Virus record (IMG/VR): IMGVR_UViG_3300009008_000013
Span: 1-64,000 of that record
DNA length: 64,000 nt
Origin: a virus
Reading direction: 5' to 3' (one strand)
In this document: in pieces, positions 47,128 to 55,873 of the stretch
Position numbering within the stretch: the stretch's first letter is position 1
Layout: each line of letters opens with the position of its first letter
Notes under the pieces: generated by a model
What the model was told of the DNA's origin: nothing
What the model saw: the letters and a program-made list of their open reading frames with translations, nothing else
The model's database searches: none
Position numbers and translations under genes: made by a program

Positions 47128-48430
47128 CCATTAACTCCTTTAATTCTGGAAATACTTCTACCATATCTTCATTTCTAAATCTATCAAACTTATGTATTTC
47201 CTCTCTAAACTTTGGTAATAAGTCTGTTTTATCTTCGTTCTCTAAAAAGTGTATGGCGCCTTCAAATCCATTTGTAGCACGTTTGATATCATCTGCTTCG
47301 GCAATGTTTACTAAATGCTCTTTATATAATTTTATTACTTCTTCTCTCATATGTTGTGGCAAGATAGTTAGTCTATAATAGTCTGGTCCTTGTAATATAT
47401 TAATATGAAAGTCATACGCCTTAATAAGGCCACGATGCATCCAATCATTATGGAAATCTACAATATGATATGCATTTAATACCTGCAGTGTAGCACTTGG
47501 AAAAAAGTCTACTGTAGGACATATATCCAACATTTCTTCTCTGTTGCGAACTATTTTATCCCAATTAGTTCCTTTGCGTATATACTCTGCTCTTGCACCT
47601 ATCGCGTCTAAACTTGCACCTACTGATACTGTTTCAAACTCTTTCCATATTTCAAATACGTTTCTGCTTTTATACTTCGTTTCACTAAAGTTTGTGTTAT
47701 ACATTAACTCTACATTTGTTTTGCCGCGTTTTAATAGTTCATCTATTAAGCGCCAGTGTTCTTCCATCATTAGCGGTTCTCCGCCAGCAAAGTATATTTT
47801 ATGTAAGTTATCTATATATGGTTCTACCATTTCCCAATTTAATTCTTTATTGCCACGTGTATATTCAATCTTTAAGTCTTGCCCATATATGCGATTAAAC
47901 TCTTTAACCCAATTACTACTAAACTGCGGGCCACACATTCTACAACTAAAATTACATAAATTATTAAACCGCATATCCCAATATATAATATTCGGATCAG
48001 CACTGCCATCTGTTTGTGTGCTATCTATATAATCTACAGCATACGCAAAGTTTCTATTGCTTTCATTACGCAAACTAAAAAAGCCATTGTCCTCTTTCTC
48101 ATAACATTTTACGCATTGCTCGCTAGGTTTATCTTGTAGCATATTAAGACGCATTTGTCTCATGCTTTCACCGTTCCATACTTCTTCTAAAGTATTGTCG
48201 CGTAAATTTCCTACTGTTTCATTCATCTCTGCCATACAGCAAGGATATGCTTCGCCTTGTGACCAACCGTGTAAATGTATCCACGGCAGCATACAGAAGT
48301 GTTTACTATGTGCTAACAGTTCATACTGTAATTGCGTAAAATCACTCTTTTGTAATCGTTGTTTGTTTCTATCAAGTAACAACGTCTTACTATCAAACGG
48401 ATTATCTTCGTCTAAAAATCCTTTATCCAT
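47117..48430 (-). CDS. Radical SAM enzyme F, paralogue of E
   Basis: 437 residues. N-terminal C46 (FCMLPWIHLHGWSQGE), C64-C65 (YPCCMAEMNETVGNL), C106/C109 (CVKCYEKED). Radical SAM motif CNFSCRMC (C159, C163, C166), FAGGEPLMMEEHW, VGASLDAIGARAEYIRKGTNW. Close to E throughout, with a longer N-terminal extension. Overlaps gene G by 8 bp. Confidence 0.9.
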   Translation of the reverse strand: MDKGFLDEDNPFDSKTLLLDRNKQRLQKSDFTQLQYELLAHSKHFCMLPWIHLHGWSQGEAYPCCMAEMNETVGNLRDNTLEEVWNGESMRQMRLNMLQDKPSEQCVKCYEKEDNGFFSLRNESNRNFAYAVDYIDSTQTDGSADPNIIYWDMRFNNLCNFSCRMCGPQFSSNWVKEFNRIYGQDLKIEYTRGNKELNWEMVEPYIDNLHKIYFAGGEPLMMEEHWRLIDELLKRGKTNVELMYNTNFSETKYKSRNVFEIWKEFETVSVGASLDAIGARAEYIRKGTNWDKIVRNREEMLDICPTVDFFPSATLQVLNAYHIVDFHNDWMHRGLIKAYDFHINILQGPDYYRLTILPQHMREEVIKLYKEHLVNIAEADDIKRATNGFEGAIHFLENEDKTDLLPKFREEIHKFDRFRNEDMVEVFPELKELMDGL

Positions 48431-49790
48431 TTAAACTATTATACCAATCTGCTAGGCGTGGAAACGTTTCTACAAAATTCTTTCTTCTACGCTCATCATA
48501 TTGTTTGTAGAAATGATAAAAATCATTATGCAATGCTGGTTTTTCAAATGTATCGCTGTGCGGTGTTTCTACCACATCTAAATAATCTATTAAACGCTCT
48601 ACGTGATTGCGTTCCATTTCATGCATCAACTTATTTTTCTTTGCTTTTCTATACCAACCTTGTATATCCCCTCTAAACTCCGCAAGTATTTCTTTCGGCA
48701 ATACCAACGGAGATTGGAAACTTGGAAAACGTAAAATATTTAATGTAAATGTTGGAAAGCTCGATCCGTACTCTTCTTTAAATTCCAATTGTTGCTGTAA
48801 AAATTGTGGAAGAGAGTTTAAACACAATGCGTTAATTGTACACATCATATGAAAACCTTCAAGGTTTCCTTCGGTACAGGCTCTGTGGCAATTACTCACC
48901 CATCTATTCCACTCTAATCCATCACGTATATATTCTGCTTGTACGCCCATCGCTTCACAACTTGTATATAAATGCAAGTGCGGAACATGCTGTGCATTTT
49001 CAATAAATCTATCTAATAGTTCGTCTTTGGCACCCAGATTACTGTTAATAGCAAAACGCATATTTGTTTGCCTGTCACTATTTTTAAACCATTCAAATAG
49101 TTTCCATATGTCGTCAGACATCAATGGTTCGCCACCAGTAATACGAAGTTCATCAAGTGTTTCGTGTAATTCCTCATCCCACCACTTCCAGAACGCTTCA
49201 ACATAAGGATTAGTTTCATCCTTTTTGTATAATTGAGCAGAAGGGTGGGTATGAGTAAAATGATTACGACCGTCGCTAATTAGATTTTCGTACGGTCCAT
49301 CTTTTTTGATATCCTTTACCCAGGAACTACTAAAAGCAGGATTACAGTAAGAACAGCTAAAGTTGCAAGTCCGATCAAAGGCGGTCTCAAGAGTGCGAAG
49401 TGCAAAATTTTCTGTCGGTAATTTGTCTTTGACATAATTAACATCCTCCTCGTCATAAATGACTGATTTATGGACACGATCCGAAATAGCATCGGGCCCA
49501 ATATCTTCAATCTTCCAACAATACTCACAGCCAGCAGGACGTTGTCCCATTAGCATATTGTGTCGATCTTTCTTTTTTTGGAATGTGTTATGGATAGCGG
49601 CTGGATTGGATTGAAGTTCTGTTACATCTATTTCGTGGGCAGGCGGGTGATGACAACTTGTTGTCATTCCACTTCCTAACCATATTGTAGCGTTCCTCCA
49701 TTTTGCCATACAAAAAGATGGACTTATAGTATTATTTAGCCATTTTTTGACCTCTAAATCGGTCTCTCTACCCGGTTTTCTTAGTGTCAT
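48423..49790 (-). CDS. Radical SAM enzyme G, twitch cluster with His-containing variant
   Basis: 455 residues. The N-terminal module differs: C27 (FCMAKWRNATIWLGSG), then C46-H47-H48-P (SCHHPPAHEID) where enzymes B, D, E and F have a CC pair, then C88/C91 (CEYCWKIED). Radical SAM motif CNFSCSYC (C142, C146, C149), RITGGEPLMSDDIW, TSCEAMGVQAEYIRDGLEW. It shares this variant with enzyme I, so G and I form a second subtype, possibly with His as a cluster ligand. Abuts gene H. Confidence 0.9.
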   Translation of the reverse strand: MTLRKPGRETDLEVKKWLNNTISPSFCMAKWRNATIWLGSGMTTSCHHPPAHEIDVTELQSNPAAIHNTFQKKKDRHNMLMGQRPAGCEYCWKIEDIGPDAISDRVHKSVIYDEEDVNYVKDKLPTENFALRTLETAFDRTCNFSCSYCNPAFSSSWVKDIKKDGPYENLISDGRNHFTHTHPSAQLYKKDETNPYVEAFWKWWDEELHETLDELRITGGEPLMSDDIWKLFEWFKNSDRQTNMRFAINSNLGAKDELLDRFIENAQHVPHLHLYTSCEAMGVQAEYIRDGLEWNRWVSNCHRACTEGNLEGFHMMCTINALCLNSLPQFLQQQLEFKEEYGSSFPTFTLNILRFPSFQSPLVLPKEILAEFRGDIQGWYRKAKKNKLMHEMERNHVERLIDYLDVVETPHSDTFEKPALHNDFYHFYKQYDERRRKNFVETFPRLADWYNSLNG

Positions 49791-50810
49791 TTAAAACCTC
49801 ATTACTGTTTCTTTATTAACCTCAGTTGATTTACATTTTAAATTACATATATCCAACTTAGGTATGTTTTCTATAAATTCTTTCCAACAAGGATTGTTTA
49901 ATACTGATTCTAACCCACGTTGTTTTATGTTCTTGTCATGCGTCAACCAGTTTTTATATGCCTCATCATTATATCTATTAATAATCCAGCAACACGGATA
50001 AAAATATCCTCTGCTATCAATGAATAACCCTTTTGTACCTATAAAGCAATAAGGTATTAAATCACCCACCAAAGATTGCTTTTTATATAACTGTACTGCT
50101 GTCTTAAAACTATCATCGTATATTTTCCTTTTTGTAAGACGTATGGTATTACTTTCGTATCTACCAGATTTACTAATGTAATCTTCTATAGGATCTAAAG
50201 AATTATCATAGTGTTGATAATAAAAATTAAACTTATTACTTTTAGTTTGTCTTATAGCATCAAAATTTAGTTCCTTTGCAAGTGCTATCATATGATCTTC
50301 ATGTTTATAATTAAAAGAAAAATATATCATATCCCATACTAATCTAACAGGTTTTTTTCTTAATGCATTTACGCCTTCCATTATACTATTCCAATCACAA
50401 TTTATTCTATATTTCTCATTACTTTCTTGATCATAACCATCCAAACTAAAATGCACCTGATCGTATTTGTTTAATACTTTAGCCAATCTTTCCCACCATA
50501 CTACTGGTTTGTAACTACCATTGGTAACAATACTTAACTCTATTTTAGGATTAATAGTTTTAAAATATTCACAAATCTCTATAAATTCTCTATTGTAAAT
50601 TGGATCACCGTCGTAGCCACACAATGTAATTCTTTTTATTTGTGTTAAGATATCCTTAGTAAAGTTTTTTGTAAAAAAGCCTAATGTTAAATTATCTCTT
50701 TCTAATGTTTGTGGTTTTTCTGTTCTAGAACATCTAGGACATTTTAACGTACATAAACTACTAAGTTCAATATGCCAATGCCACAGTGGCCAGTTAAATT
50801 CATTTTTCAC
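49791..50810 (-). CDS. Radical SAM enzyme H with C-terminal SPASM domain
   Basis: 339 residues. Here the barrel comes first: CTLKCPRC (C20, C24, C27) and LCGYDGDPIYNREF in place of GGEP. The C-terminal SPASM region is classical: YCFIGTKGLFIDSRGYFYPCCWI, NNPCWKEF, then CNLKC. It is thus a different class from its neighbours, nearer to peptide-modifying SPASM enzymes. It lies between G and I with a 4-bp overlap to I. Confidence 0.88.
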   Translation of the reverse strand: MKNEFNWPLWHWHIELSSLCTLKCPRCSRTEKPQTLERDNLTLGFFTKNFTKDILTQIKRITLCGYDGDPIYNREFIEICEYFKTINPKIELSIVTNGSYKPVVWWERLAKVLNKYDQVHFSLDGYDQESNEKYRINCDWNSIMEGVNALRKKPVRLVWDMIYFSFNYKHEDHMIALAKELNFDAIRQTKSNKFNFYYQHYDNSLDPIEDYISKSGRYESNTIRLTKRKIYDDSFKTAVQLYKKQSLVGDLIPYCFIGTKGLFIDSRGYFYPCCWIINRYNDEAYKNWLTHDKNIKQRGLESVLNNPCWKEFIENIPKLDICNLKCKSTEVNKETVMRF

Positions 50811-52249
50811 GATTGCGCCAACCTCTTACATTCTTCCCACCAATCTATCATTTCGGGGAAAGTTTCGAGGAAGTTTGTTCCTCGGCGTTTATCGTGTTCG
50901 TTAAAAAACCTATAAAAATCTGCTTTACAGTCTTTTACATAGTGCTCGTCTAAATTACTACCTTCTTGCCACCACGCCAAGTCACGTTGCATACGTTGAA
51001 CTTCATAATCTTTAAATCCCTTAAAGCGTGTTTTTTCGTCTTCCATATTATCCAACATCCAACAAATGTTGTCGTCATGTATCATTTGGTATGCTTCGGG
51101 CAATAATTGTATGCTTTGCCAACGTGGTTGTCTCAACAGTGGAGTATCAAACCACACTCGTTGGTAAGTCTCGCTATATATTTGTCTTAAACCATGTATA
51201 GCGGCTAACAGTTTATCCATGCCTGTTACACTTAAATTATTATATGTAATAATAAACGTAACGCTGTTTCTATATGGAACTTCTGTTAAAAATCTATTAA
51301 CGTTGTCCCACATTCTATTAAAATCTAATCCATTGCGTATATATTCCGCTTGCTCCATCCACGTGTCAACGCTAACATATTGCATAAAGTGTTCTACTTT
51401 TTCATCTAAGCAAATAGGTTTAATTGCTTCAATATATTTGTTAAACAGTTTATCCTCTACTGAGAAGTTACTCGTTACGTTAAGATGTAAATCGCTTTTT
51501 GGATGCTCATTAATGTAATCAAATACTTTGTAAGTATTTTTATCCATCATTGGTTCGCCGCCAGTCATTCTAAAGTGTTTTAAATCTTTATATAAGTCGG
51601 GCCACCATTTCCAAAATGCTTCTACATGTGGATTATAATGACTATGTGGAATACATGCTCTGTCGCCAGTAAAATGTTCAGGTGCGTTATGTGGTGTTTT
51701 TGTGGGCCATGCACCATACTGCTTCATTTCCTTTTCCCACGATGTGCTAAACTGTGGTGAACAGTAACTACACTTTAGATTGCAATTATGATTAAAGTTA
51801 ACTTCAACATAGCGTGGGTTTTTGTCTGCATTCCACGGAGCATTAAGTATAGTTTCAAAGTCCATGTGTGCCCATGGCTCGCCACTTCTATAATGCCTGT
51901 CGCTCATATGCCCAGTATCTTCAATGTTCCAACAATACTGGCATTCTTTTGGACGTTCTCCTTCTAGCATTAACTTACGCATTTGTTTCTTGTGTTGCGT
52001 ATTATGTAAAGCAGATGGATTTTGTTTAACTTCTTCTGCGTCTATTTTGTGTAGTGGTGGGTGGTAGCAACTGTTGTTTAATCCAGTTGGTAAATGTAAA
52101 CTAACTTGATTCCATTTAGCAAGGCAAAAGGACGGTGATACAGAGTCTAATTGCTCTGTAATATTTTCTGCGCTTTTGTAAAAGTCCGATTTAAATTTCC
52201 CATCTTCAACTTCTACTTTATCGCCCTTATTGTCCTTGTATAGTTCCAT
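50807..52249 (-). CDS. Radical SAM enzyme I, paralogue of G
   Basis: 480 residues. N-terminal C42 (FCLAKWNQVSLHLPTG), C61-Y-H63-P (SCYHPPLHKID), C103/C106 (CQYCWNIED). Radical SAM motif CNLKCSYC (C156, C160, C163), RMTGGEPMMDKNTY, then QYVSVDTWMEQAEYIRNGLDFNRMW. Same subtype as G but longer. First radical SAM gene of the string; overlaps the GT-like gene by one base. Confidence 0.9.
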   Translation of the reverse strand: MELYKDNKGDKVEVEDGKFKSDFYKSAENITEQLDSVSPSFCLAKWNQVSLHLPTGLNNSCYHPPLHKIDAEEVKQNPSALHNTQHKKQMRKLMLEGERPKECQYCWNIEDTGHMSDRHYRSGEPWAHMDFETILNAPWNADKNPRYVEVNFNHNCNLKCSYCSPQFSTSWEKEMKQYGAWPTKTPHNAPEHFTGDRACIPHSHYNPHVEAFWKWWPDLYKDLKHFRMTGGEPMMDKNTYKVFDYINEHPKSDLHLNVTSNFSVEDKLFNKYIEAIKPICLDEKVEHFMQYVSVDTWMEQAEYIRNGLDFNRMWDNVNRFLTEVPYRNSVTFIITYNNLSVTGMDKLLAAIHGLRQIYSETYQRVWFDTPLLRQPRWQSIQLLPEAYQMIHDDNICWMLDNMEDEKTRFKGFKDYEVQRMQRDLAWWQEGSNLDEHYVKDCKADFYRFFNEHDKRRGTNFLETFPEMIDWWEECKRLAQS

Positions 52250-53175
52250 TACCAGCCTTCAATTTGGCGTATTACATCTAACTCCTGGATCATGATATCA
52301 TAGTTTTTGTGTGTGCTATAGTGCTCTTTAAAAAACTTACTTGATTCAGCATCCATTTCGCATATAGGCATACCTAATTTGTTTTGTAGTATTTCGCCCA
52401 ACCTTCTTGCTTCTGCTTCTGGATCTTTGTCTGCGTGTTCCGCATTAAACAATTCTGTAAGATACTTAAAGTCTCTTACATTTATATAATCCCAATCTGC
52501 AAGCATGGTTAAAAACGTGCCTAAACGTGCTCCATATATTGCCCAAATGCCGTGTTCAACATCGCGTCCTACTGTTTGCCAAATACATAGATTATCGTAA
52601 TTACGAGCATGTATTTGTTTCTCAAATGTATCGAGACTGGGGCGGGATCCTTTATCCAGCACCATCTTGACGCCTTCTCTAAAGCCTGCCCTCCACGCAT
52701 GAAGTTCGGATCCATTTGGATATGTTGTACTGTAGCAGTTATGCATTGCTCTATATTTGTCATCAAAACAAAATTCAACCAATGTTTCATCTCTGCCATC
52801 AGTGTTTTCATGTGATTTCATGTTCATTACAAACTCAACTGGCCAACAACTTAAACCACCATTGCCGTACATTAGTCCGTTTATAACATTACGTCCCTTC
52901 CATCTAAAAACGCAATCTTTTGTATCGTTATCTAATGTAATTTGAAGGTTAAAGAACTCCGGGTCAGGCATATTGTCTCCGTCAATCAAAACAAACCGTT
53001 CTGTGTCACTTGCTTCTGCCGCCGCTTTATGTGCCGCATCAGAACCATAAACACCGTCAACGTGTTTTGCCCACGGAACCATATTAAGTATCTTTGCCCA
53101 AAACTCATCCTTTTGTGGTTCATCGTATGTTAGATATATGCAGTCTAAGTCCGCAATGTCGATGATTTCAGTCAT
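52249..53175 (-). CDS. GT-A-like protein, homologue of the repeat protein's C-terminus
   Basis: 308 residues. Glycosyltransferase-A-type start (DLDCIYLTYDEP), then VYGSDAAHKAAAEASDTERFVLIDGDNMPDPEFF with a DGD motif in the metal/nucleotide position. INGLMYGNGGLSCWPV, HAWRAGFREGVKM and LCIWQTVGRDVEHGIWAIYGARLG follow. Each of these has a counterpart in the last 240 residues of the 1224-residue repeat protein. The acceptor is unknown. Overlaps the small gene upstream by 4 bp. Confidence 0.7.
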   Translation of the reverse strand: MTEIIDIADLDCIYLTYDEPQKDEFWAKILNMVPWAKHVDGVYGSDAAHKAAAEASDTERFVLIDGDNMPDPEFFNLQITLDNDTKDCVFRWKGRNVINGLMYGNGGLSCWPVEFVMNMKSHENTDGRDETLVEFCFDDKYRAMHNCYSTTYPNGSELHAWRAGFREGVKMVLDKGSRPSLDTFEKQIHARNYDNLCIWQTVGRDVEHGIWAIYGARLGTFLTMLADWDYINVRDFKYLTELFNAEHADKDPEAEARRLGEILQNKLGMPICEMDAESSKFFKEHYSTHKNYDIMIQELDVIRQIEGW

Positions 53176-53399
53176 GAGTTAAAGTGTTCTTCAAATAATG
53201 ATGCTTCTGTTGGGCGTTTAAAATCTACCCTTACGCCGTGGGCATAAACTCGGTCGTCGACTTTATATTCACCCTTACAGTTTGATTCACACCATACTTT
53301 TACACTTTTATATATTTTAACTGCCTCTTTAAACTCTTGATTTTTAATTACGTCTCCCTTTTCAACTTTCCACGGAAACTTTGCATGTGATGTCACCAT
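53172..53399 (-). CDS. Small protein, unknown
   Basis: 75 residues with AGGAGGA before the ATG. KFPWKVEKGDVIKNQEFKEAVKIYKSVKVWCESNCKGEYKVDDRVYAHGVRVDF: basic, beta-rich, with two Cys four residues apart. No known family. Could be a peptide substrate or partner of the radical SAM enzymes, but it shows no RiPP leader/core features I can point to. Confidence 0.5.
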   Translation of the reverse strand: MVTSHAKFPWKVEKGDVIKNQEFKEAVKIYKSVKVWCESNCKGEYKVDDRVYAHGVRVDFKRPTEASLFEEHFNS

Positions 53400-53407
53400 T
53401 TTTCCTC

Positions 53408-53797
53408 CTATTGTAATTGGTAATAACTTTCATCTTTAATAAATTTGACTTGGTCTGGATTAATAACACGTTTAATTAACCTATGATCTTTATTAGTAAC
53501 TAATACAGGACGAGTATGGTCTAACTCTGAAGCATGTGTTATTTGTTTATATTTTGATATTGCGCTATTATATTTTTCTATAGGCTTTAACTTACCATCT
53601 TCAACAGTCCAATCTGTAATAAAGTTATCGTTTGGCCAGTTCCATGGAACTTTTATATAACTTAATCCTTCTCGTTCTTCTGTTGATGCTTCGTATATTC
53701 TGCCTGAGTCATCATAATATAAACAATAATCTGGCTTTTCCTTTTCACTATAGTTAAAGCCTTCTAATGCTTCTAAAAACTCATTAAGTCCTTTCAT
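53408..53797 (-). CDS. Small protein, unknown
   Basis: 129 residues. N-terminal helix (LNEFLEALEGFNYSEKEKPDYCLYYDDSGRIYEAS), central YIKVPWNWPNDNFITDWTVEDGKLKPIE, then RPVLVTNKDHRLIKRVINPDQVKF. Strands dominate; DGKLKPIE recalls small virion-protein modules. No known family. Overlaps the GT8-like gene upstream by 14 bp. Confidence 0.5.
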   Translation of the reverse strand: MKGLNEFLEALEGFNYSEKEKPDYCLYYDDSGRIYEASTEEREGLSYIKVPWNWPNDNFITDWTVEDGKLKPIEKYNSAISKYKQITHASELDHTRPVLVTNKDHRLIKRVINPDQVKFIKDESYYQLQ

Positions 53798-54647
53798 AGT
53801 ACTCTATTGTTTTATCAGCCAAGTATTCTTTACAATCAGCACCATGTACTGGGTATAACTGTGGCTCAACACCAATAAGTAATCCCACATCATCACTATA
53901 ACTTATATTAACAACATCCTCTATTTTGTGTTGCTCTGGCCATTCTAGAATGCTTGGTTTTAAATGTACAAATGTTGGGTAATCTATAATTTTATTTGTA
54001 TATGTATATTCTTGCTCTTGCAATACTAACGCAATAGCTAACGCAACATCTGTTGTGGGTTTATTATCTCTACAGTTTTTAATATTCTCTGTTACTGTAT
54101 TCCAGTTTTTGTAAACCCATTTGAGTGTTTTAAACAGTTTTAAACTTTCCTCACCGTAACGAAAATACATAAACCCACTATATACGTTTGGTAAATTATT
54201 TTCATCAAATACACTTCTATATTTGCGTGATGTGGCAATGTGTCCATTTAATTTACGTACATTCGTCGCAATTAGTATTTCTTGCTCTCGCATAAATGTC
54301 CACCAATGGTCAACGTTTCTGGTAAACACCATATCACAGTCTAATTTAACTGTTTCTTTAAATGGTGTTATTGCCCACGCCTTCCATTCGTTGCCTAACT
54401 TCCAACTATCTTCTTCGCTATCATCTCCCCACGGTATATCTATAACATAATCAAATACTTTATAATGTTTGTCTTCCAAACATTCTTTAGTTGCTTCGTC
54501 TACTGCTATAGCAAACTTGTTTATGCTTTGTGTTGCCTTTAAACTTAAACCACACGCATACGCAAGTTTTAAATAGTCTGTTGTTTCATTGTTTTGAACA
54601 AATGTAAAGTAACCTAATTGCTCACTGTGATCATTGATTCGCTTCAT
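53784..54647 (-). CDS. GT-A glycosyltransferase-like protein (GT8-type)
   Basis: 287 residues. Nucleotide-sugar site pattern: WKAWAITPFKETVKLDCDMVFTRNVDHWW, where DCD is the DxD motif, preceded by a VDEATKE…VFDYVIDIPWGDD region. Later NVYSGFMYFRYGEESLKLFKTL and DVALAIALVLQE match the acceptor/donor end of GT8-like folds (…SGxMyF…). Paralogue of 54631-55473. Overlaps both neighbours. Confidence 0.7.
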   Translation of the reverse strand: MKRINDHSEQLGYFTFVQNNETTDYLKLAYACGLSLKATQSINKFAIAVDEATKECLEDKHYKVFDYVIDIPWGDDSEEDSWKLGNEWKAWAITPFKETVKLDCDMVFTRNVDHWWTFMREQEILIATNVRKLNGHIATSRKYRSVFDENNLPNVYSGFMYFRYGEESLKLFKTLKWVYKNWNTVTENIKNCRDNKPTTDVALAIALVLQEQEYTYTNKIIDYPTFVHLKPSILEWPEQHKIEDVVNISYSDDVGLLIGVEPQLYPVHGADCKEYLADKTIEYYERT

Positions 54648-55473
54648 GTGCTGTGTGGATTAAAGTAGGTTGTGTTGCGTATCGTATAATATTATTTGCA
54701 TTTTCTAATATACTGTGCTTGTTCATAATGTGTAAATTAGCATTTGTTATTGTTGATAAACAATTATCAAACTCATACACTACCGTACCATCTTCTCTAA
54801 CATCACTAACAATATATTGAGAAGGTAAGGTAAGGAGGGAGTTGTCGAAGTAACCTTCTAAGCTTAGAAGGTTATATGCAATACTTATAGCATAGTCGTT
54901 TCTGTATGGGCCTTTCTTGAAATTATATAGATTATAATAATACATATAATTTTCTTGTATCATTTTCATTAAATCGAAAAATGCTTTAGCAGTTTCTCCT
55001 TTAGTAAAATATAATACAGTTGCCCACAGCATCGGTATGCTACTCCAATGCAATAACTTATCATCAATAAAACTATGATTTTCTGTTATATCAAACACAT
55101 CTTTATGACATATTAGTTCTTCTTGTGTTTGAAATATCCCTTGCAACGAATTATTAAACATAAGATAATCTACATCTAATAATAAAGTTTTGTGGAATGG
55201 AGAAATATCGTATGCTAAGGGTCTAGTTTTATTGTGCCATGTAAGTTCTTCGAGTTCTCCCTCCGGGCCTCTAAATGTTCTTCTTCCGCTGTTCCCAGCG
55301 TCAACGTGTATAATATGATCGAAGGGGCCATCGACAGGATTGTTAGTAACTAACGCTATTCCTGTTCCTGGTAAGTGTTTGCGTACTAATAAAGCACAAA
55401 TAATGGCGAGATTTGTGTAACTTATTGATTCGTTATCATACGCAAATAATAATACGCCTTTTTCATCTGGCAT
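54631..55473 (-). CDS. GT-A glycosyltransferase-like protein (GT8-type), paralogue
   Basis: 280 residues. ISPFHKTLLLDVDYLMFNNSLQGIF carries the DVD motif; LWATVLYFTKGETAKAFFDLMKMI and RNDYAISIAYNLLSLEGY align with the same places in the 53784 product. The opening KGVLLFAYDNESISYTNLAIICALLVRKHLPGTGIALVTN is a typical GT-A Rossmann entry. Overlaps 53784-54647 by 17 bp and 55473-55823 by one base. Confidence 0.7.
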   Translation of the reverse strand: MPDEKGVLLFAYDNESISYTNLAIICALLVRKHLPGTGIALVTNNPVDGPFDHIIHVDAGNSGRRTFRGPEGELEELTWHNKTRPLAYDISPFHKTLLLDVDYLMFNNSLQGIFQTQEELICHKDVFDITENHSFIDDKLLHWSSIPMLWATVLYFTKGETAKAFFDLMKMIQENYMYYYNLYNFKKGPYRNDYAISIAYNLLSLEGYFDNSLLTLPSQYIVSDVREDGTVVYEFDNCLSTITNANLHIMNKHSILENANNIIRYATQPTLIHTAHEANQ

Positions 55474-55823
55474 TAAATTTGGTCTGGTTTTCTAATTTGT
55501 CGAATTTTTTCTAGTTCGGCATAGTATTCGTTTGTTACTTCGTAATACCGTTGCCATAACTTCTGTGTAAAATCTACTGGATCCTCAATTAAAATTGGGT
55601 TTTCAAATGAATCTAAAACTACTGTTGGATTTGCATCTAAGTCATTTTGTGTGGCTATTTGGTGTCTTAAAGACATTAATTCACCAAAACTTATTAACTC
55701 CTGTGTTACTTTAAATAAGCCACCGTTATAAGGAAGGGAAAGTAAACCTAGGGTGGTCTCACGCTTTGTTGCATGAGCCACCTTTTGGTTAAACTTTTTC
55801 TTTACTACTTCTTTTGCACTCAT
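55473..55823 (-). CDS. Small helical protein at the head of the minus-strand string
   Basis: 116 residues from ATG 55823; an ATG two codons earlier (55829) is only one base after the -10 box, so 55823 fits better as a leaderless start. Helical, basic N-terminus (SAKEVVKKKFNQKVAHATKRET), then SLRHQIATQNDLDANPTVVLDSFENPILIEDPVDFTQKLWQRYYEVTNEYYAELEKIRQIR. No known domain. First gene under the sigma70 promoter of the modification island. Confidence 0.6.
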   Translation of the reverse strand: MSAKEVVKKKFNQKVAHATKRETTLGLLSLPYNGGLFKVTQELISFGELMSLRHQIATQNDLDANPTVVLDSFENPILIEDPVDFTQKLWQRYYEVTNEYYAELEKIRQIRKPDQI

Positions 55824-55830
55824 ATACATT

Positions 55831-55859
55831 ATTATATATTAAATGCTTTTAATTGTCAA
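55831..55859 (-). promoter_or_regulatory. Sigma70-type promoter of the modification island
   Basis: Read on the minus strand: TTGACA (55859-55854), 17 bp, TATAAT (55836-55831). Perfect hexamers. ATG 55823 begins 8 nt after the -10, so the first mRNA should be leaderless. A second TTGACA lies at 55872-55867 and a CAATTTAAATTG palindrome (55857-55868) overlaps both, a possible operator. Confidence 0.85.
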
Positions 55860-55873
55860 TTTAAATTGTCAAG

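Noticed and set aside
47544-48032. 162-codon open frame on the plus strand
   Set aside because: Shadow of radical SAM gene F; composition is unnatural and there is no promoter or ribosome site.
53172-53399. RiPP precursor peptide for the radical SAM enzymes
   Set aside because: A small gene next to the string, but it has no recognisable leader/core division, repeat core or cleavage motif; only noted as a possible partner.
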